NCBI GenBank assembly: GCA_964392245.1
Contig: CAYMOX010000013.1
Span: 1-64,000, forward strand
Direction: 5' to 3'
Source of the DNA: JAAUUJ01 sp964392245
Lineage (GTDB): Bacteria; Cyanobacteriota; Cyanobacteriia; Thermostichales; Thermostichaceae
DNA length: 64,000 bases
In this document: positions 43,336-52,058 of the stretch, one piece after another
Numbering within the stretch: position 1 is the stretch's first letter
Layout of the letters: each line of letters starts with the position of its first letter
The notes under the pieces: model-generated
Told to the model about the DNA's origin: nothing
Databases searched by the model: none
Seen by the model: the letters and a program-made list of their open reading frames with translations, nothing else
Program-made: the position numbers and the translations under genes

Positions 43336-45570
43336 CTAGAGCCGTTCGTGGAAGGTGCGGTTGATCACATCCATCTGCTGCTCACGGGTGAGCTTGACGA
43401 AGTTGACCGCATAGCCCGACACCCGAATGGTGAGTTGCGGGTAGAGCTCCGGATGATCCACGGCATCCAGCAGGGTTTCGCGGTTGAGGACGTTGATATT
43501 GATGTGGTGTCCTGCGTCACGGAAGTAGCCATCGAGCATGTTAGCCAGATTGCTGATCCGGTCACTGGCGCTCTTGCCCAGAGCCGCAGGCACAATCGAG
43601 AAGGTGTAGGAGATACCATCCTGGGCATGGTCATAGGGCAGCTGAGCTACAGACTCCAGGGCCGCGATCGCTCCCTTCTGATCCCGCCCGTGCATGGGGT
43701 TGGCACCCGGGGCAAAGGGTTCGCCTGCCCGCCGACCATCTGGGGTGTTGCCGGTCTTCTGGCCATAGACCACGTTGGAGGTGATGGTCAGGATCGATTG
43801 GGTGGGCACCGCATTGCGGTAGGTGGGATGCTGGCGCAACTTGTTCATGAAGGTCTCCACCAGCTGCACTGCCAGGGCATCGGCCCGTTCATCGTTATTG
43901 CCAAAGGTCGGAAATTCTCCCTTAATCTCGTAATCCACCGCCAGACCCCGCTGATCGCGGATCACGTTCACTTCCGCATACTTGATGGCTGAGAGCGCAT
44001 CCGCCACCACCGACAGTCCAGCAATCCCGCAGGCCATGGTGCGGTAGACATCGCGGTCATGCAGGGCCATCTCGATCCGCTCATAGCAATACTTGTCATG
44101 CATGAAATGGATGACGTTCAGGGTGTTGATATACAGCCCGGCCAGCCAGTCCATCATCTGATCCAGACGGCTCCAGACCTCCTCATAGGTGAGAGTATCG
44201 CGGGTGATGGGGGCAAACTGCGGCGCGATCTGTTCCCCATACTTTTCATCCACACCCCCGTTGATGGCATAGAGCAAGGCCTTGGCCAGGTTCACCCGTG
44301 CCCCAAAAAACTGCATCTGCTTACCGATGCGCATGGCAGAGACGCAGCAGGCAATCCCGTAGTCATCCCCGTAGTAGACCCGCATCAGATCATCGTTTTC
44401 GTACTGGATGGAGCTGGTGTCAATGGAAACCTGAGAACAAAAGGCTTTGAAGCCCTCCGGCAAGCGCTCTGACCAGAGAACGGTGAGGTTGGGTTCAGGA
44501 GCAGGACCCAGGTTGTAAAGGGTTTGCAGGATGCGGAAACTGGTTTTGGTCACCAGCGTGCGGCCATCCACCCCTATACCCCCAATACACTCGGTCACCC
44601 AGGTGGGATCTCCCGAGAAAAGCTCGTTGTACTCCGGGGTGCGCAGGAAGCGAACCATACGCAGCTTCATGACAAAGTGATCGATGAGCTCCTGCAGTTC
44701 GTCCTCACTGATCAGGCCCTGCTGCAGATCCCGTTCAAAGAAAATATCCAGGAAGGTGGACACCCGCCCCAAGGACATGGCGGCTCCATTCTGCTCCTTG
44801 ACGGCACCCAGATACCCAAAGTAGGTCCACTGCACGGCTTCACGGCTGTTGGCGGCGGGCTGACCAATCTCAAAGTCGTAGCGGCTGGCCATCTCCTTCA
44901 ACTCAAATAGGGCCTTGATCTGCTCTGAGATTTCCTCTCGCAGCCGGATCACCTCCTCCGTCATTGCCCCCAGTTCCAGGGATTCCTGCTGTTGCTTCTT
45001 GTCATCGATCAGGGCATCCACACCGTAGAGAGCCACGCGACGGTAGTCACCAATAATGCGACCACGACCATAGGAATCTGGTAAGCCGGTAATGATCCCG
45101 GAGTGGCGGGCCAGGCGCATCGAGCGGGTGTAGGCATCAAATACACCGTCATTGTGAGTTTTGCGGTGGCGGGTAAACGTTTCCTCGGTGGCAGGGTCCA
45201 GTTGATACCCGTAGGACTCCAGCGATTTTTTGACAATGCGAATTCCCCCCAGGGGCATGATGGCTCGTTTCAGGGGTTGATCGGTTTGCAAGCCCACGAT
45301 CTGCTCCAGATCGGCGTCAATGTACCCAGGTGCATGGGCCGTAAGTGAAGTGGGAACAGAGGTATCCACATCCAGGATCCCCTTCTCCCGTTCCTGCAGC
45401 ATCAGCTGAGTTACCCGTTGCCACAGCTGGGTGGTGCGCGGACTGGGGCCTGCGAGAAAGGCTCCATCGCTTTCATAGGGTGTGTAGTTGCGCTGGATAA
45501 AGTCCCGCACGTCCACCTGTTTCATCCACTGTCCGGGAACAAACCCCTGCCATTGTGCTTTGAATTGCAT
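43336..45570 (-). CDS. pflB: Pyruvate formate-lyase
   Basis: ATG at 45570, preceded by GGGAGAGAGGG, gives MQFKAQWQGFVPGQWMK and 744 residues. The catalytic Cys pair is in YGIACCVSAMRIGKQMQFF. The glycyl-radical motif is RVSGYAVNFVKL near the C-terminus, with YDHAQDGISYTFSI and GHHININVLNRETLLDA. It splits pyruvate with CoA into acetyl-CoA and formate, without oxygen. With pflA, adhE and the ADP-forming ligase it completes mixed-acid-like fermentation. PFL is uncommon in cyanobacteria and suggests adaptation to anoxic nights. Confidence 0.97.
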   Translation of the reverse strand: MQFKAQWQGFVPGQWMKQVDVRDFIQRNYTPYESDGAFLAGPSPRTTQLWQRVTQLMLQEREKGILDVDTSVPTSLTAHAPGYIDADLEQIVGLQTDQPLKRAIMPLGGIRIVKKSLESYGYQLDPATEETFTRHRKTHNDGVFDAYTRSMRLARHSGIITGLPDSYGRGRIIGDYRRVALYGVDALIDDKKQQQESLELGAMTEEVIRLREEISEQIKALFELKEMASRYDFEIGQPAANSREAVQWTYFGYLGAVKEQNGAAMSLGRVSTFLDIFFERDLQQGLISEDELQELIDHFVMKLRMVRFLRTPEYNELFSGDPTWVTECIGGIGVDGRTLVTKTSFRILQTLYNLGPAPEPNLTVLWSERLPEGFKAFCSQVSIDTSSIQYENDDLMRVYYGDDYGIACCVSAMRIGKQMQFFGARVNLAKALLYAINGGVDEKYGEQIAPQFAPITRDTLTYEEVWSRLDQMMDWLAGLYINTLNVIHFMHDKYCYERIEMALHDRDVYRTMACGIAGLSVVADALSAIKYAEVNVIRDQRGLAVDYEIKGEFPTFGNNDERADALAVQLVETFMNKLRQHPTYRNAVPTQSILTITSNVVYGQKTGNTPDGRRAGEPFAPGANPMHGRDQKGAIAALESVAQLPYDHAQDGISYTFSIVPAALGKSASDRISNLANMLDGYFRDAGHHININVLNRETLLDAVDHPELYPQLTIRVSGYAVNFVKLTREQQMDVINRTFHERL

Positions 45571-46221
45571 CGGACCCTCTCTCCCTGATTGGTCGTTGGC
45601 TAACAATTCATAAGGTCAGAGACATCATCTAGAACTCAGCGATTCAGGGTTGTCGCACTGTAGAGATTCATTAAAATCCTGAGAATTCGACGTTCAGCCT
45701 GGTTAAAAAATTAAGAAAGGGGAAAACATATTTAATTCCGTCCTCAAGGTGCTAACCCAAGCCTGAGATTCCTGATCGTTGTGATTTCGTCTCCTGATCA
45801 CTTATCTATAGCCTAGAAACCGAGAGAGGCAGAGTCCGGAACCCATGATCATTCTTTACAAGATTCCATGCTTTGTAATAGCAGCTTGAAGGATAGCAAC
45901 AGCCTTTGTTAGTAGTTGCAGACTTAGATAAACCACTCATGATTTCGTCAAGCTCTATCTGCTACATTTTGCTTTTCTTGCGATTGATTTTAGAAAGCCA
46001 GAATGCAACTTTTTTGTTGTTTTACTCAAGCATTTAGATGCCTCGACTCAAGAAATCAGGCATAGCTCATGAGATCCATGACGTTGCTCTTCTTGATAGA
46101 AAGGTGCCTGAACCTGCTTGCGTCTTCCGTTTGATGTTGGACGACTTGATAAAGGCTTTGCTCCCCGATCTATTGAAACATATCTATTGTTTTAATCCAC
46201 TCAATCTTCGCCTGTTGTTCC
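45571..46221. other. Intergenic region upstream of pflB
   Basis: About 650 nt without a supported gene. The part from 45640 to 46020 is AT-rich and should hold the pflB promoter. The part nearer 46221 has short frames on both strands that match nothing I know. No tRNA or terminator with a T-tract was found. Confidence 0.4.
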
Positions 46222-47124
46222 TCAATGCTCCTGGGCAGAATCCTCCAGTCCCGACCATTGCCTCAATCTGCGAGCCAGAGCCGAGATATCTTCATCCCCA
46301 AACCCCTGGCCGATCAGTCCCGTCTCCATCTGCTCCACCAGGGCAGCGGCTGGCAGGGCCACTCCTAACTCGCGGGCTGCCTCCAGGGCAATCAAAAGAT
46401 CTTTGCGATGCAGGCGCACCCGAAACCCCAGTGGGTACTGATTCTGGATCATGTTGCTGGAGCGATGTGTCAATCCCCAGGATCCCGCAGCACCATTGCC
46501 TACAGCCTGAATCACTTTCTCCATATCCAGCCCTGCCTTTAAGCCCAGCGTGATCCCCTCCGCCACCGCCCAGTAGGTTCCCGCCACAATAATCTGATTA
46601 ATGGCTTTGGTCAGCTGTCCTGCCCCAATCGGTCCGACATGGGTAATGGTGCGGCCCAAAACAGATAACACTGGTATGGCTCGTTGCACCTGGTCTGCTT
46701 CTCCCCCCACCATGATCGAGAGGGTGCCCCGCTCTGCCCCTTCCGATCCCCCAGAGACGGGGGCATCTAGCATCTGAATTTCCTGGGCTGCCAGCTGTTG
46801 GGCCAGGTTGCGCGTCACGGTGGGACTGATGGTGGACATATCGATGACCAGAGATCCTGCAGGTGCCCCCTGGATCACGCCTTGATCCCCCACCAACACT
46901 TCCTGCACATCAGGGGTATCACTGACACAGGTGAGAATGATCTCCGCAGTTGCTGCCGCCTGAGCCGGGGACGCTGCCGCTTGGGCTCCAGCCTGGATCA
47001 GAGGGGTTTCCCGTTCGCGGGTACGGTTATGCACCGTCACTTTGTAGCCAGCCTTGAGAAGATTGCGGGCCATTGGCGCACCCATCGTGCCCATCCCGAT
47101 CACTGCAACGGAGCGATTGCTCAT
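46222..47124 (-). CDS. Beta-hydroxyacid dehydrogenase (3-hydroxyisobutyrate/tartronate-semialdehyde type)
   Basis: ATG at 47124, with AGGAGGAA upstream, gives 300 residues. NAD(P) fold VAVIGMGTMGAPMARNLLKAG, substrate motif DAPVSGGSEGAERGTLSIMVGG, and catalytic Lys in GAGQLTKAINQIIVAG are all present. The family reduces semialdehydes such as tartronate semialdehyde (glycerate pathway of photorespiration) or succinic semialdehyde. The exact substrate is not decidable here. It is divergent from groES. Confidence 0.88.
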   Translation of the reverse strand: MSNRSVAVIGMGTMGAPMARNLLKAGYKVTVHNRTRERETPLIQAGAQAAASPAQAAATAEIILTCVSDTPDVQEVLVGDQGVIQGAPAGSLVIDMSTISPTVTRNLAQQLAAQEIQMLDAPVSGGSEGAERGTLSIMVGGEADQVQRAIPVLSVLGRTITHVGPIGAGQLTKAINQIIVAGTYWAVAEGITLGLKAGLDMEKVIQAVGNGAAGSWGLTHRSSNMIQNQYPLGFRVRLHRKDLLIALEAARELGVALPAAALVEQMETGLIGQGFGDEDISALARRLRQWSGLEDSAQEH

Positions 47125-47224
47125 GGTCAGTTCCTCCTGCTTCTTTCCCTGCATGGTACGGTCCTCCGACCTGCAGTAGAGGAATCCGTACTAAATCCAC
47201 CCCAGTCGGATCCACCCAGAACTA

Positions 47225-47254
47225 TTGTCAGCAGGAAAAATAGACTGGTAGACT
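47225..47254 (+). promoter_or_regulatory. Candidate groESL sigma-70-type promoter
   Basis: TTGTCA at 47225-47230 and TAGACT at 47249-47254 are separated by 18 nt. The -10 box abuts the CIRCE operator, so bound HrcA would block initiation. This is a consensus match only. Confidence 0.5.
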
Positions 47255-47279
47255 AGCACTCGTGCAGTGAGAGTGCTAA
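47253..47279. promoter_or_regulatory. CIRCE operator (HrcA binding site)
   Basis: The inverted repeat CTAGCACTC-N9-GAGTGCTAA matches the CIRCE consensus TTAGCACTC-N9-GAGTGCTAA with one mismatch. It lies about 90 nt before groES. HrcA binds it to repress groESL and releases it on heat shock; light-responsive control has also been described in cyanobacteria. Confidence 0.93.
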
Positions 47280-47370
47280 TTGATTAACTCTCCAGCACAG
47301 ACGAAATTGAACACACTCTGACCCTGTCACTTTACTTTCGTGCTCTCAAGATCACGGAGGAGGATTACGA

Positions 47371-47682
47371 ATGGCAACATTAACGCTGAACGCATCGACA
47401 TTGAAGCCCCTGGGAGATCGGGTTTTGATCAAGATCTCCAATCAGGACGAGAAAACGGCTGGGGGTATCTTCCTGCCAGACACCGCCAAAGAGAAGCCCC
47501 AGGTGGGTGAGGTGGTCGCGGTTGGCCCTGGCAAGCGCAACGATGATGGCAATCTGGTGCCTCTCGAAATTGCAGTGGGCAACAAGGTTCTCTACTCCAA
47601 GTACGCTGGCACTGAAGTCAAGCTGGGCACTGAGGATTACGTGTTGTTGTCGGAGCGAGATGTTCTGGCAATTGTTCAGTAA
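47371..47682 (+). CDS. groES: Co-chaperonin GroES
   Basis: 103 residues, GGAGGA upstream of ATG. It has LKPLGDRVLIKI at the start, the mobile loop DEKTAGGIFLPDTAKEKPQVGEVVAVGPG and the C-terminal KYAGTEVKLGTEDYVLLSERDVLAIV. It caps GroEL during folding. First gene of the CIRCE-controlled groESL operon. Confidence 0.98.
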   Translation: MATLTLNASTLKPLGDRVLIKISNQDEKTAGGIFLPDTAKEKPQVGEVVAVGPGKRNDDGNLVPLEIAVGNKVLYSKYAGTEVKLGTEDYVLLSERDVLAIVQ

Positions 47683-47774
47683 CCCTGCAGTTTCCTGGAT
47701 CAACTGCATCAAGGCTTTCATCTTGTTCAGGAACAGTAGTGTTTAGTCTTTGAACATCAGAGGTATCAAGACCT

Positions 47775-49403
47775 ATGGCTAAGTCAATCATTTTCAATGA
47801 AGAAGCTCGTCGTGCCCTCGAGCACGGCATGGATGTTCTGGCCGAAGCTGTTGCTGTTACCCTCGGTCCTAAGGGTCGCAACGTGGTGCTGGAGAAGAAG
47901 TTCGGTGCGCCTCAGATCATCAACGATGGGGTCACCATTGCTAAGGAAATTGAACTGGAAGATCACGTCGAAAACACGGGCGTATCGTTGATCCGTCAGG
48001 CTGCTTCCAAGACCAACGATGCCGCTGGTGACGGAACCACGACCGCAACCGTGCTGGCTCACGCCATGGTTAAGGAAGGGTTGCGTAATGTTGCCGCCGG
48101 TGCCAATCCGATTGCATTGAAGCGCGGGATTGATAAGGCCGTTCACTACCTGGTGGAGCAGATCGCCGAGCACTCTCGTCCCGTAGAAGATAGCAAAGCC
48201 ATTGCTCAGGTGGCTTCCATCTCCGCAGGGAACGACGAAGAAGTTGGCAGGATGATCGCCGAGGCCATGGACAAAGTGGGCCGTGAGGGAGTGATCTCTC
48301 TGGAAGAAGGCAAGTCCATGACCACCGAACTGGAGATCACAGAAGGGATGCGCTTCGACAAGGGCTACATCTCTCCCTATTTCGCCACCGACATGGAGCG
48401 GATGGAAGCGGTGCTGGAAAGCCCCTTCATCCTGATCACCGACAAGAAGATCACCCTGGTGCAGGATCTGGTGCCCGTGCTGGAGCAGGTGGCTCGTTCT
48501 GGCCGTCCGCTGCTGATCGTGGCTGAGGATATTGAGAAGGAAGCGCTGGCTACCCTGGTGGTGAACAAGCTGCGCGGTGTTCTCAATGTCTGTGCTGTCA
48601 AGGCTCCTGGCTTTGGGGATCGCCGCAAGGCTATGCTCGAGGATCTGGCCACCCTCACGGGCGGCGAAGTGATCACGGAAGATCGCGGTCTGAAGCTGGA
48701 GAATGCCAAGCTGGAGTCCTTCGGTAGCGCCCGTCGCATTACCGTCACCAAGGACAACACCACCGTCGTGGCTGAGGGCAATGAGGCTGCGGTCAAGGCC
48801 CGTTGCGAGCAGATCCGTCGTCAGATCGATGAAACCGAGTCCTCCTACGACAAGGAGAAGCTGCAGGAGCGTCTGGCCAAGCTGGCCGGTGGGGTGGCTG
48901 TGGTCAAGGTGGGCGCTGCCACTGAGACTGAAATGAAGGATCGCAAGTTCCGTCTGGAAGATGCCATCAACGCTACCAAGGCGGCTGTGGAAGAAGGGAT
49001 CGTTCCCGGGGGCGGAACCACGCTGGCGCACCTGACTCCCGCGACCATTGAGTGGGCCAACGCAAACCTGAAGGGTGACGAGCTGAGTGGAGCGTTGCTG
49101 GTGGCTCGCTCACTGGGATCACCGCTGAAGCGGATCGCTGACAATGCCGGTCAGAATGGTGCGATTGTCCTGGAGCGGGTCAAAGAGAAGGCCTTCGCCA
49201 TTGGCTACGATGCCCTTCAGGATGAGTATGTGGACATGATCGAGGCTGGCATTGTGGATCCTGCAAAAGTGACCCGTTCTGCGCTGCAGAATGCTGGATC
49301 GATTGCGGGGATGGTGCTGACCACCGAAGCGATTGTGGTGGACAAGCCTGAGCCCAAGTCTGCTACTCCCGCGGGTGGCGGCATGGGTGACTACGACTAC
49401 TAA
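47775..49403 (+). CDS. groEL: Chaperonin GroEL (groES-linked copy)
   Basis: 542 residues, starting MAKSIIFNEEARRALEHGMD. It contains the ATP motif GDGTTTATVLAHAMVKEG, the apical domain EGMRFDKGYISPYFATDMERM, and VPGGGTTLAHLTPA. The tail is TPAGGGMGDYDY rather than the GGM repeats of E. coli. It follows groES by 92 nt. Cyanobacteria usually carry a second, monocistronic groEL elsewhere. Confidence 0.98.
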   Translation: MAKSIIFNEEARRALEHGMDVLAEAVAVTLGPKGRNVVLEKKFGAPQIINDGVTIAKEIELEDHVENTGVSLIRQAASKTNDAAGDGTTTATVLAHAMVKEGLRNVAAGANPIALKRGIDKAVHYLVEQIAEHSRPVEDSKAIAQVASISAGNDEEVGRMIAEAMDKVGREGVISLEEGKSMTTELEITEGMRFDKGYISPYFATDMERMEAVLESPFILITDKKITLVQDLVPVLEQVARSGRPLLIVAEDIEKEALATLVVNKLRGVLNVCAVKAPGFGDRRKAMLEDLATLTGGEVITEDRGLKLENAKLESFGSARRITVTKDNTTVVAEGNEAAVKARCEQIRRQIDETESSYDKEKLQERLAKLAGGVAVVKVGAATETEMKDRKFRLEDAINATKAAVEEGIVPGGGTTLAHLTPATIEWANANLKGDELSGALLVARSLGSPLKRIADNAGQNGAIVLERVKEKAFAIGYDALQDEYVDMIEAGIVDPAKVTRSALQNAGSIAGMVLTTEAIVVDKPEPKSATPAGGGMGDYDY

Positions 49404-49444
49404 TTGTCGTTGCGCTATCGGTTAAACACCTGAATGTAGCATTG

Positions 49445-49472
49445 CCCCACTGGATCTCGGTGGGGTTTTTTC
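49445..49472 (+). terminator. Rho-independent terminator after groEL
   Basis: CCCCAC at 49445-49450 pairs with GTGGGG at 49460-49465 and is followed by six T residues and then CTTT. It lies 42 nt after the groEL stop. Confidence 0.88.
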
Positions 49473-49738
49473 TTTAAAATCACTGGCAATCAAATATTGT
49501 ATAGACTTCTCATCTTGTGGTAATTCCAGTTCAGGATCTTCCAGAAAGCAGCTCTACAGAGGACTACTACTTGCTCCCTCAGTGTCAAGATCCCTCACCT
49601 GAATCCTTACACTCATATTTCGTACAGTAAAACCCCAAAACCTCACCAGATCAAGCTTTCTCGGACACCTGGGTCAGCCTTTTTGGTAACTGGCACCAGA
49701 AGAGGTGTTTACCCCGATCCGGAGGGAGAGGAATCAGG

Positions 49739-50050
49739 GTGAGTATCATGGCCTGTGGATGGGTCTGGAGGGATCATGCCAAAAGATCCGAGATTAGCCG
49801 TTCGCTTGAAATTCTGACTCCGGCTTTCCTTGAATTTGAAATTGGCAACATTCTCAAGGGGATGCTTCTCCTGAATAGGGAGAATGTTGTTCATCGGGTT
49901 CCGGCACAGGAGGATCGGATCCAACTGATGATTGATGCTTACCTGAGTTCCCAAAAGCAGAACCGAGAATCTACAGTGCTGGTCTGTGAGGGTGCAGAGG
50001 AAAGATCCAAAATCAATTGGGCCATAAGCTTTATCAAGACTCAGATCTGA
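49739..50050 (+). CDS. Hypothetical short protein
   Basis: A 103-residue frame from GTG 49739, with GGAGGGAGAGG upstream. No family is recognised. The sequence has mixed amphipathic helices (SRSLEILTPAFLEFEIGN, DRIQLMIDAYLSSQKQN) and no signal peptide. Its last 17 nt overlap the 3' end of the convergent Rpn-type gene. It may be a fragment of a longer ancestral gene; coding status is uncertain. Confidence 0.35.
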   Translation: MSIMACGWVWRDHAKRSEISRSLEILTPAFLEFEIGNILKGMLLLNRENVVHRVPAQEDRIQLMIDAYLSSQKQNRESTVLVCEGAEERSKINWAISFIKTQI

Positions 50051-50993
50051 GTTGCTCGATCTGTTCTATGGATAGACCAGAAGTTTTGGCAATGATGTCC
50101 ACTGCCACTTCTTCCTGTAGCAATTTGATCACCACTTGTTGGATCCCCTCCTGAATCCCTTCCTGTTTGCCAATCTGGATCCCTTCCTCTTTGCCAATCT
50201 GGATCCCACGCTGTTCCCCAATCTGGATCCCTTCTTCTCTGGCAAGTTCTTCCATACTGCTAATCAATGGCATCTTGACCTCCGCTTCGTACTGCTCCAA
50301 CTCTTCTCTAAATTGTCGCTTAAGCACTGCTGGCAAAGTCAAGATCCGGTCCATTACCCGAACTAACCGGATCACATCCTCCCGACTGTATCCTCTCTCA
50401 TAGAGTCTGCGGGTCAAGATCCATTTCCACCGTTTCCGCACTTGGGCATCTGATTTGGTGGTTCTGGATTGCAGATGAGCCATGACCACAACTGCCATGG
50501 GATTGTTACTGGTCTCCAATTCTGGCCACCGATCCTCGAAATCCACCAATTTCACGATGGGGAATCTCAAACTCAGCTCACATCCGGCCAGGGTGTAGGT
50601 GTAGCGATCCGGTCGCCAATTTGGGTTCTCATCGCCCAGTACCGCCAAGCTCATCACCCGCTTCTGATAAAAGTCGAAGATCCGGTAGTGATAGATAAAC
50701 ATGCGCTCAGCAAAGCCGCTATCCTCCTGAGATTGAACCTCCACATGGATCAAAATGAACGCTTCCTCTCCGTTGTTGAGCCAGGCTTTTACAAGCTTGT
50801 CAGCATAGCGGCGACCGATCTCTGCCTCAGGGATCAAATCCTGAAATTCTTTGTCCAGGAACTCAACAGAGCGATCCCAGTTGATAGCAGCATGAGCTTC
50901 TGGGAAGAGGAAGGCCAGGAAAGGCTCAAAATAGAGATCCAGCGTTTCTTTCCAGGCAGCATCTAGATCTGAGGGGGGAGAGGGATCCGTCAT
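50034..50993 (-). CDS. Rpn/YhgA-like PD-(D/E)XK nuclease (recombination-promoting family)
   Basis: 319 residues. It begins with DLDAAWKETLDLYFEPFLAFLFPEAHAAINW, typical of the cyanobacterial branch. The nuclease core is FILIHVEVQSQED with the E-x-Q pair, after GRRYADKLVKAWL. The C-terminal ~60 residues carry repeated EEGIQIGKQEGIQ-like units, a hallmark low-complexity tail of this family, ending in a short helical module. Rpn proteins promote DNA cleavage and recombination. These genes are variable between strains, which marks this as an accessory region. Confidence 0.85.
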   Translation of the reverse strand: MTDPSPPSDLDAAWKETLDLYFEPFLAFLFPEAHAAINWDRSVEFLDKEFQDLIPEAEIGRRYADKLVKAWLNNGEEAFILIHVEVQSQEDSGFAERMFIYHYRIFDFYQKRVMSLAVLGDENPNWRPDRYTYTLAGCELSLRFPIVKLVDFEDRWPELETSNNPMAVVVMAHLQSRTTKSDAQVRKRWKWILTRRLYERGYSREDVIRLVRVMDRILTLPAVLKRQFREELEQYEAEVKMPLISSMEELAREEGIQIGEQRGIQIGKEEGIQIGKQEGIQEGIQQVVIKLLQEEVAVDIIAKTSGLSIEQIEQLRSES

Positions 50994-51000
50994 GACGGAG

Positions 51001-51443
51001 GCAGAGATCAGATGTCTAGTTTACTTGAGGTCTTCAAAGAGTATGCCGGTGTCCGTGAGTTCACGTAGTCTCTCCCTGAATCGGTTGCTGCTGGCACAGC
51101 TTTAGTCTGATTTCGGATCAGCCTAAGGAATATCCGAACTGGTCAACCATTCTTACGATCTGGTTAGTGTAGATAGTCTCTGATCATCTACAAAAACTAT
51201 TTTGGCTTGGATTCATTACTGAGCAGCTATTCCAGGGATCTGGTTAGTGAATTCTTGGCACCAAAGCAGAGAAAGTCGTCTTTAACTTACCCAACTTTTC
51301 CTGACAGGTGAGATCAAGGATCAACTTTAGCGAACCAGGTCAGAGACAACCTGAGTCAGAACATAAGGAATGTCACCAGCGGCAGGAACTGAACGATAAA
51401 TGACTGTAAATGCTGCTAGATAATATTCTGTGATAACAAACCT
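51001..51443. other. Non-coding stretch before the secretion-gene remnant
   Basis: About 440 nt with many stops in all frames. I found no gene, tRNA or terminator. It may be further-decayed sequence of the bacteriocin secretion gene or unrelated intergenic DNA. Confidence 0.35.
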
Positions 51444-51725
51444 TACTTTCCCGTTGCCAGAGGCAAACAGATCGAACCTGGGATGACGGTACAGGTGACC
51501 CCCACCCCCACCAAACGGGAGGAGTATGGTGGGATCATGGGAACGGTCACTGCTGTTTCGCTACTGCCCGCAGCAGAGGATGCCACTCTGGCTTGACTGG
51601 GAAATCCCTAGATGATGAGAGAACTACTGGGCTATGAACCTAAGGTTGAGGTGCAGGTGGAACTCCAGTTAGATCCTCTAGATCCTGCCACTCCCAGTGG
51701 CTATCCTCTGATAAAATCACGTTGA
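51444..51725 (+). pseudogene. Remnant of an NHLM-type bacteriocin secretion (HlyD-like) protein
   Basis: One frame reads FPVARGKQIEPGMTVQV, then TPTKREEYGGIMGTVTAVS, LLPAAEDATLA, a stop (TGA 51594), LGNP, a stop (TAG 51609), and then MMRELLGYEPKVEVQVELQL and DPATPSGYPLIKSR. This matches my memory of the C-terminal beta-domain of NHLM bacteriocin system membrane-fusion proteins (KPGMEVQVSPTTVKREEYG, PSTPSGY). Two nonsense codons, no N-terminal part and loss of the end after PSGY show that it is dead. Its end overlaps the convergent peptide gene by 9 nt. Confidence 0.72.
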
Positions 51726-51935
51726 TCCATTTTCCTCACAACTGATCCATGAGCCCCAAGGACTCTTGCCGCCGCCGAGTGTAACGCTGTCGTCGAACCT
51801 GACGCTCAGACTGGTGACCATGGACCGCTGCGCCCCACCAGCGACCGCAGAAAGATCCTCTTCACTCAGGCTTTCCCATAGGTGATTGCACTCTACTTGC
51901 AGAATCTTGCATCTTTTTTTGTTCTGTTCTTCCAT
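51717..51935 (-). CDS. Double-glycine-leader peptide precursor (putative RiPP/bacteriocin)
   Basis: 72 residues from ATG 51935, with a textbook AAGGAG five bases upstream. The leader (1-34) ends LWESLSEEDLSAVAGG, the acidic helix plus Gly-Gly cleavage site recognised by C39-peptidase exporters of bacteriocins and of prochlorosin-like peptides. The 38-residue core (35-72) is rich in Ser, Thr and Gly (VTLGGGKSPWGSW) with one Cys at 66. No modification enzyme or intact exporter is in the window. A ruined NHLM secretion gene converges on it. It could be an orphan precursor served by machinery elsewhere, or a leftover of a decaying cluster. Confidence 0.72.
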   Translation of the reverse strand: MEEQNKKRCKILQVECNHLWESLSEEDLSAVAGGAQRSMVTSLSVRFDDSVTLGGGKSPWGSWISCEENGST

Positions 51936-52058
51936 GAATTCTCCTTGGTTGGATTGTGTCCCTTGGCTGTTATTGATAATCACATAAGCTTAGCCAGTTA
52001 GTTATGACAGGGATCACTCCCCCAACCTGATCAAGGGCACAGCAATTGGGGATCCGAA

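Noticed and set aside
46038..46553. Plus-strand frame of 171 codons starting MPRLKKSG
   Set aside because: More than half is antisense to the well-supported hydroxyacid dehydrogenase, and the rest has no recognisable protein features.
47784..49031. 415-codon minus-strand frame within groEL
   Set aside because: It is wholly antisense to the conserved groEL gene and its composition is what antisense groEL gives.
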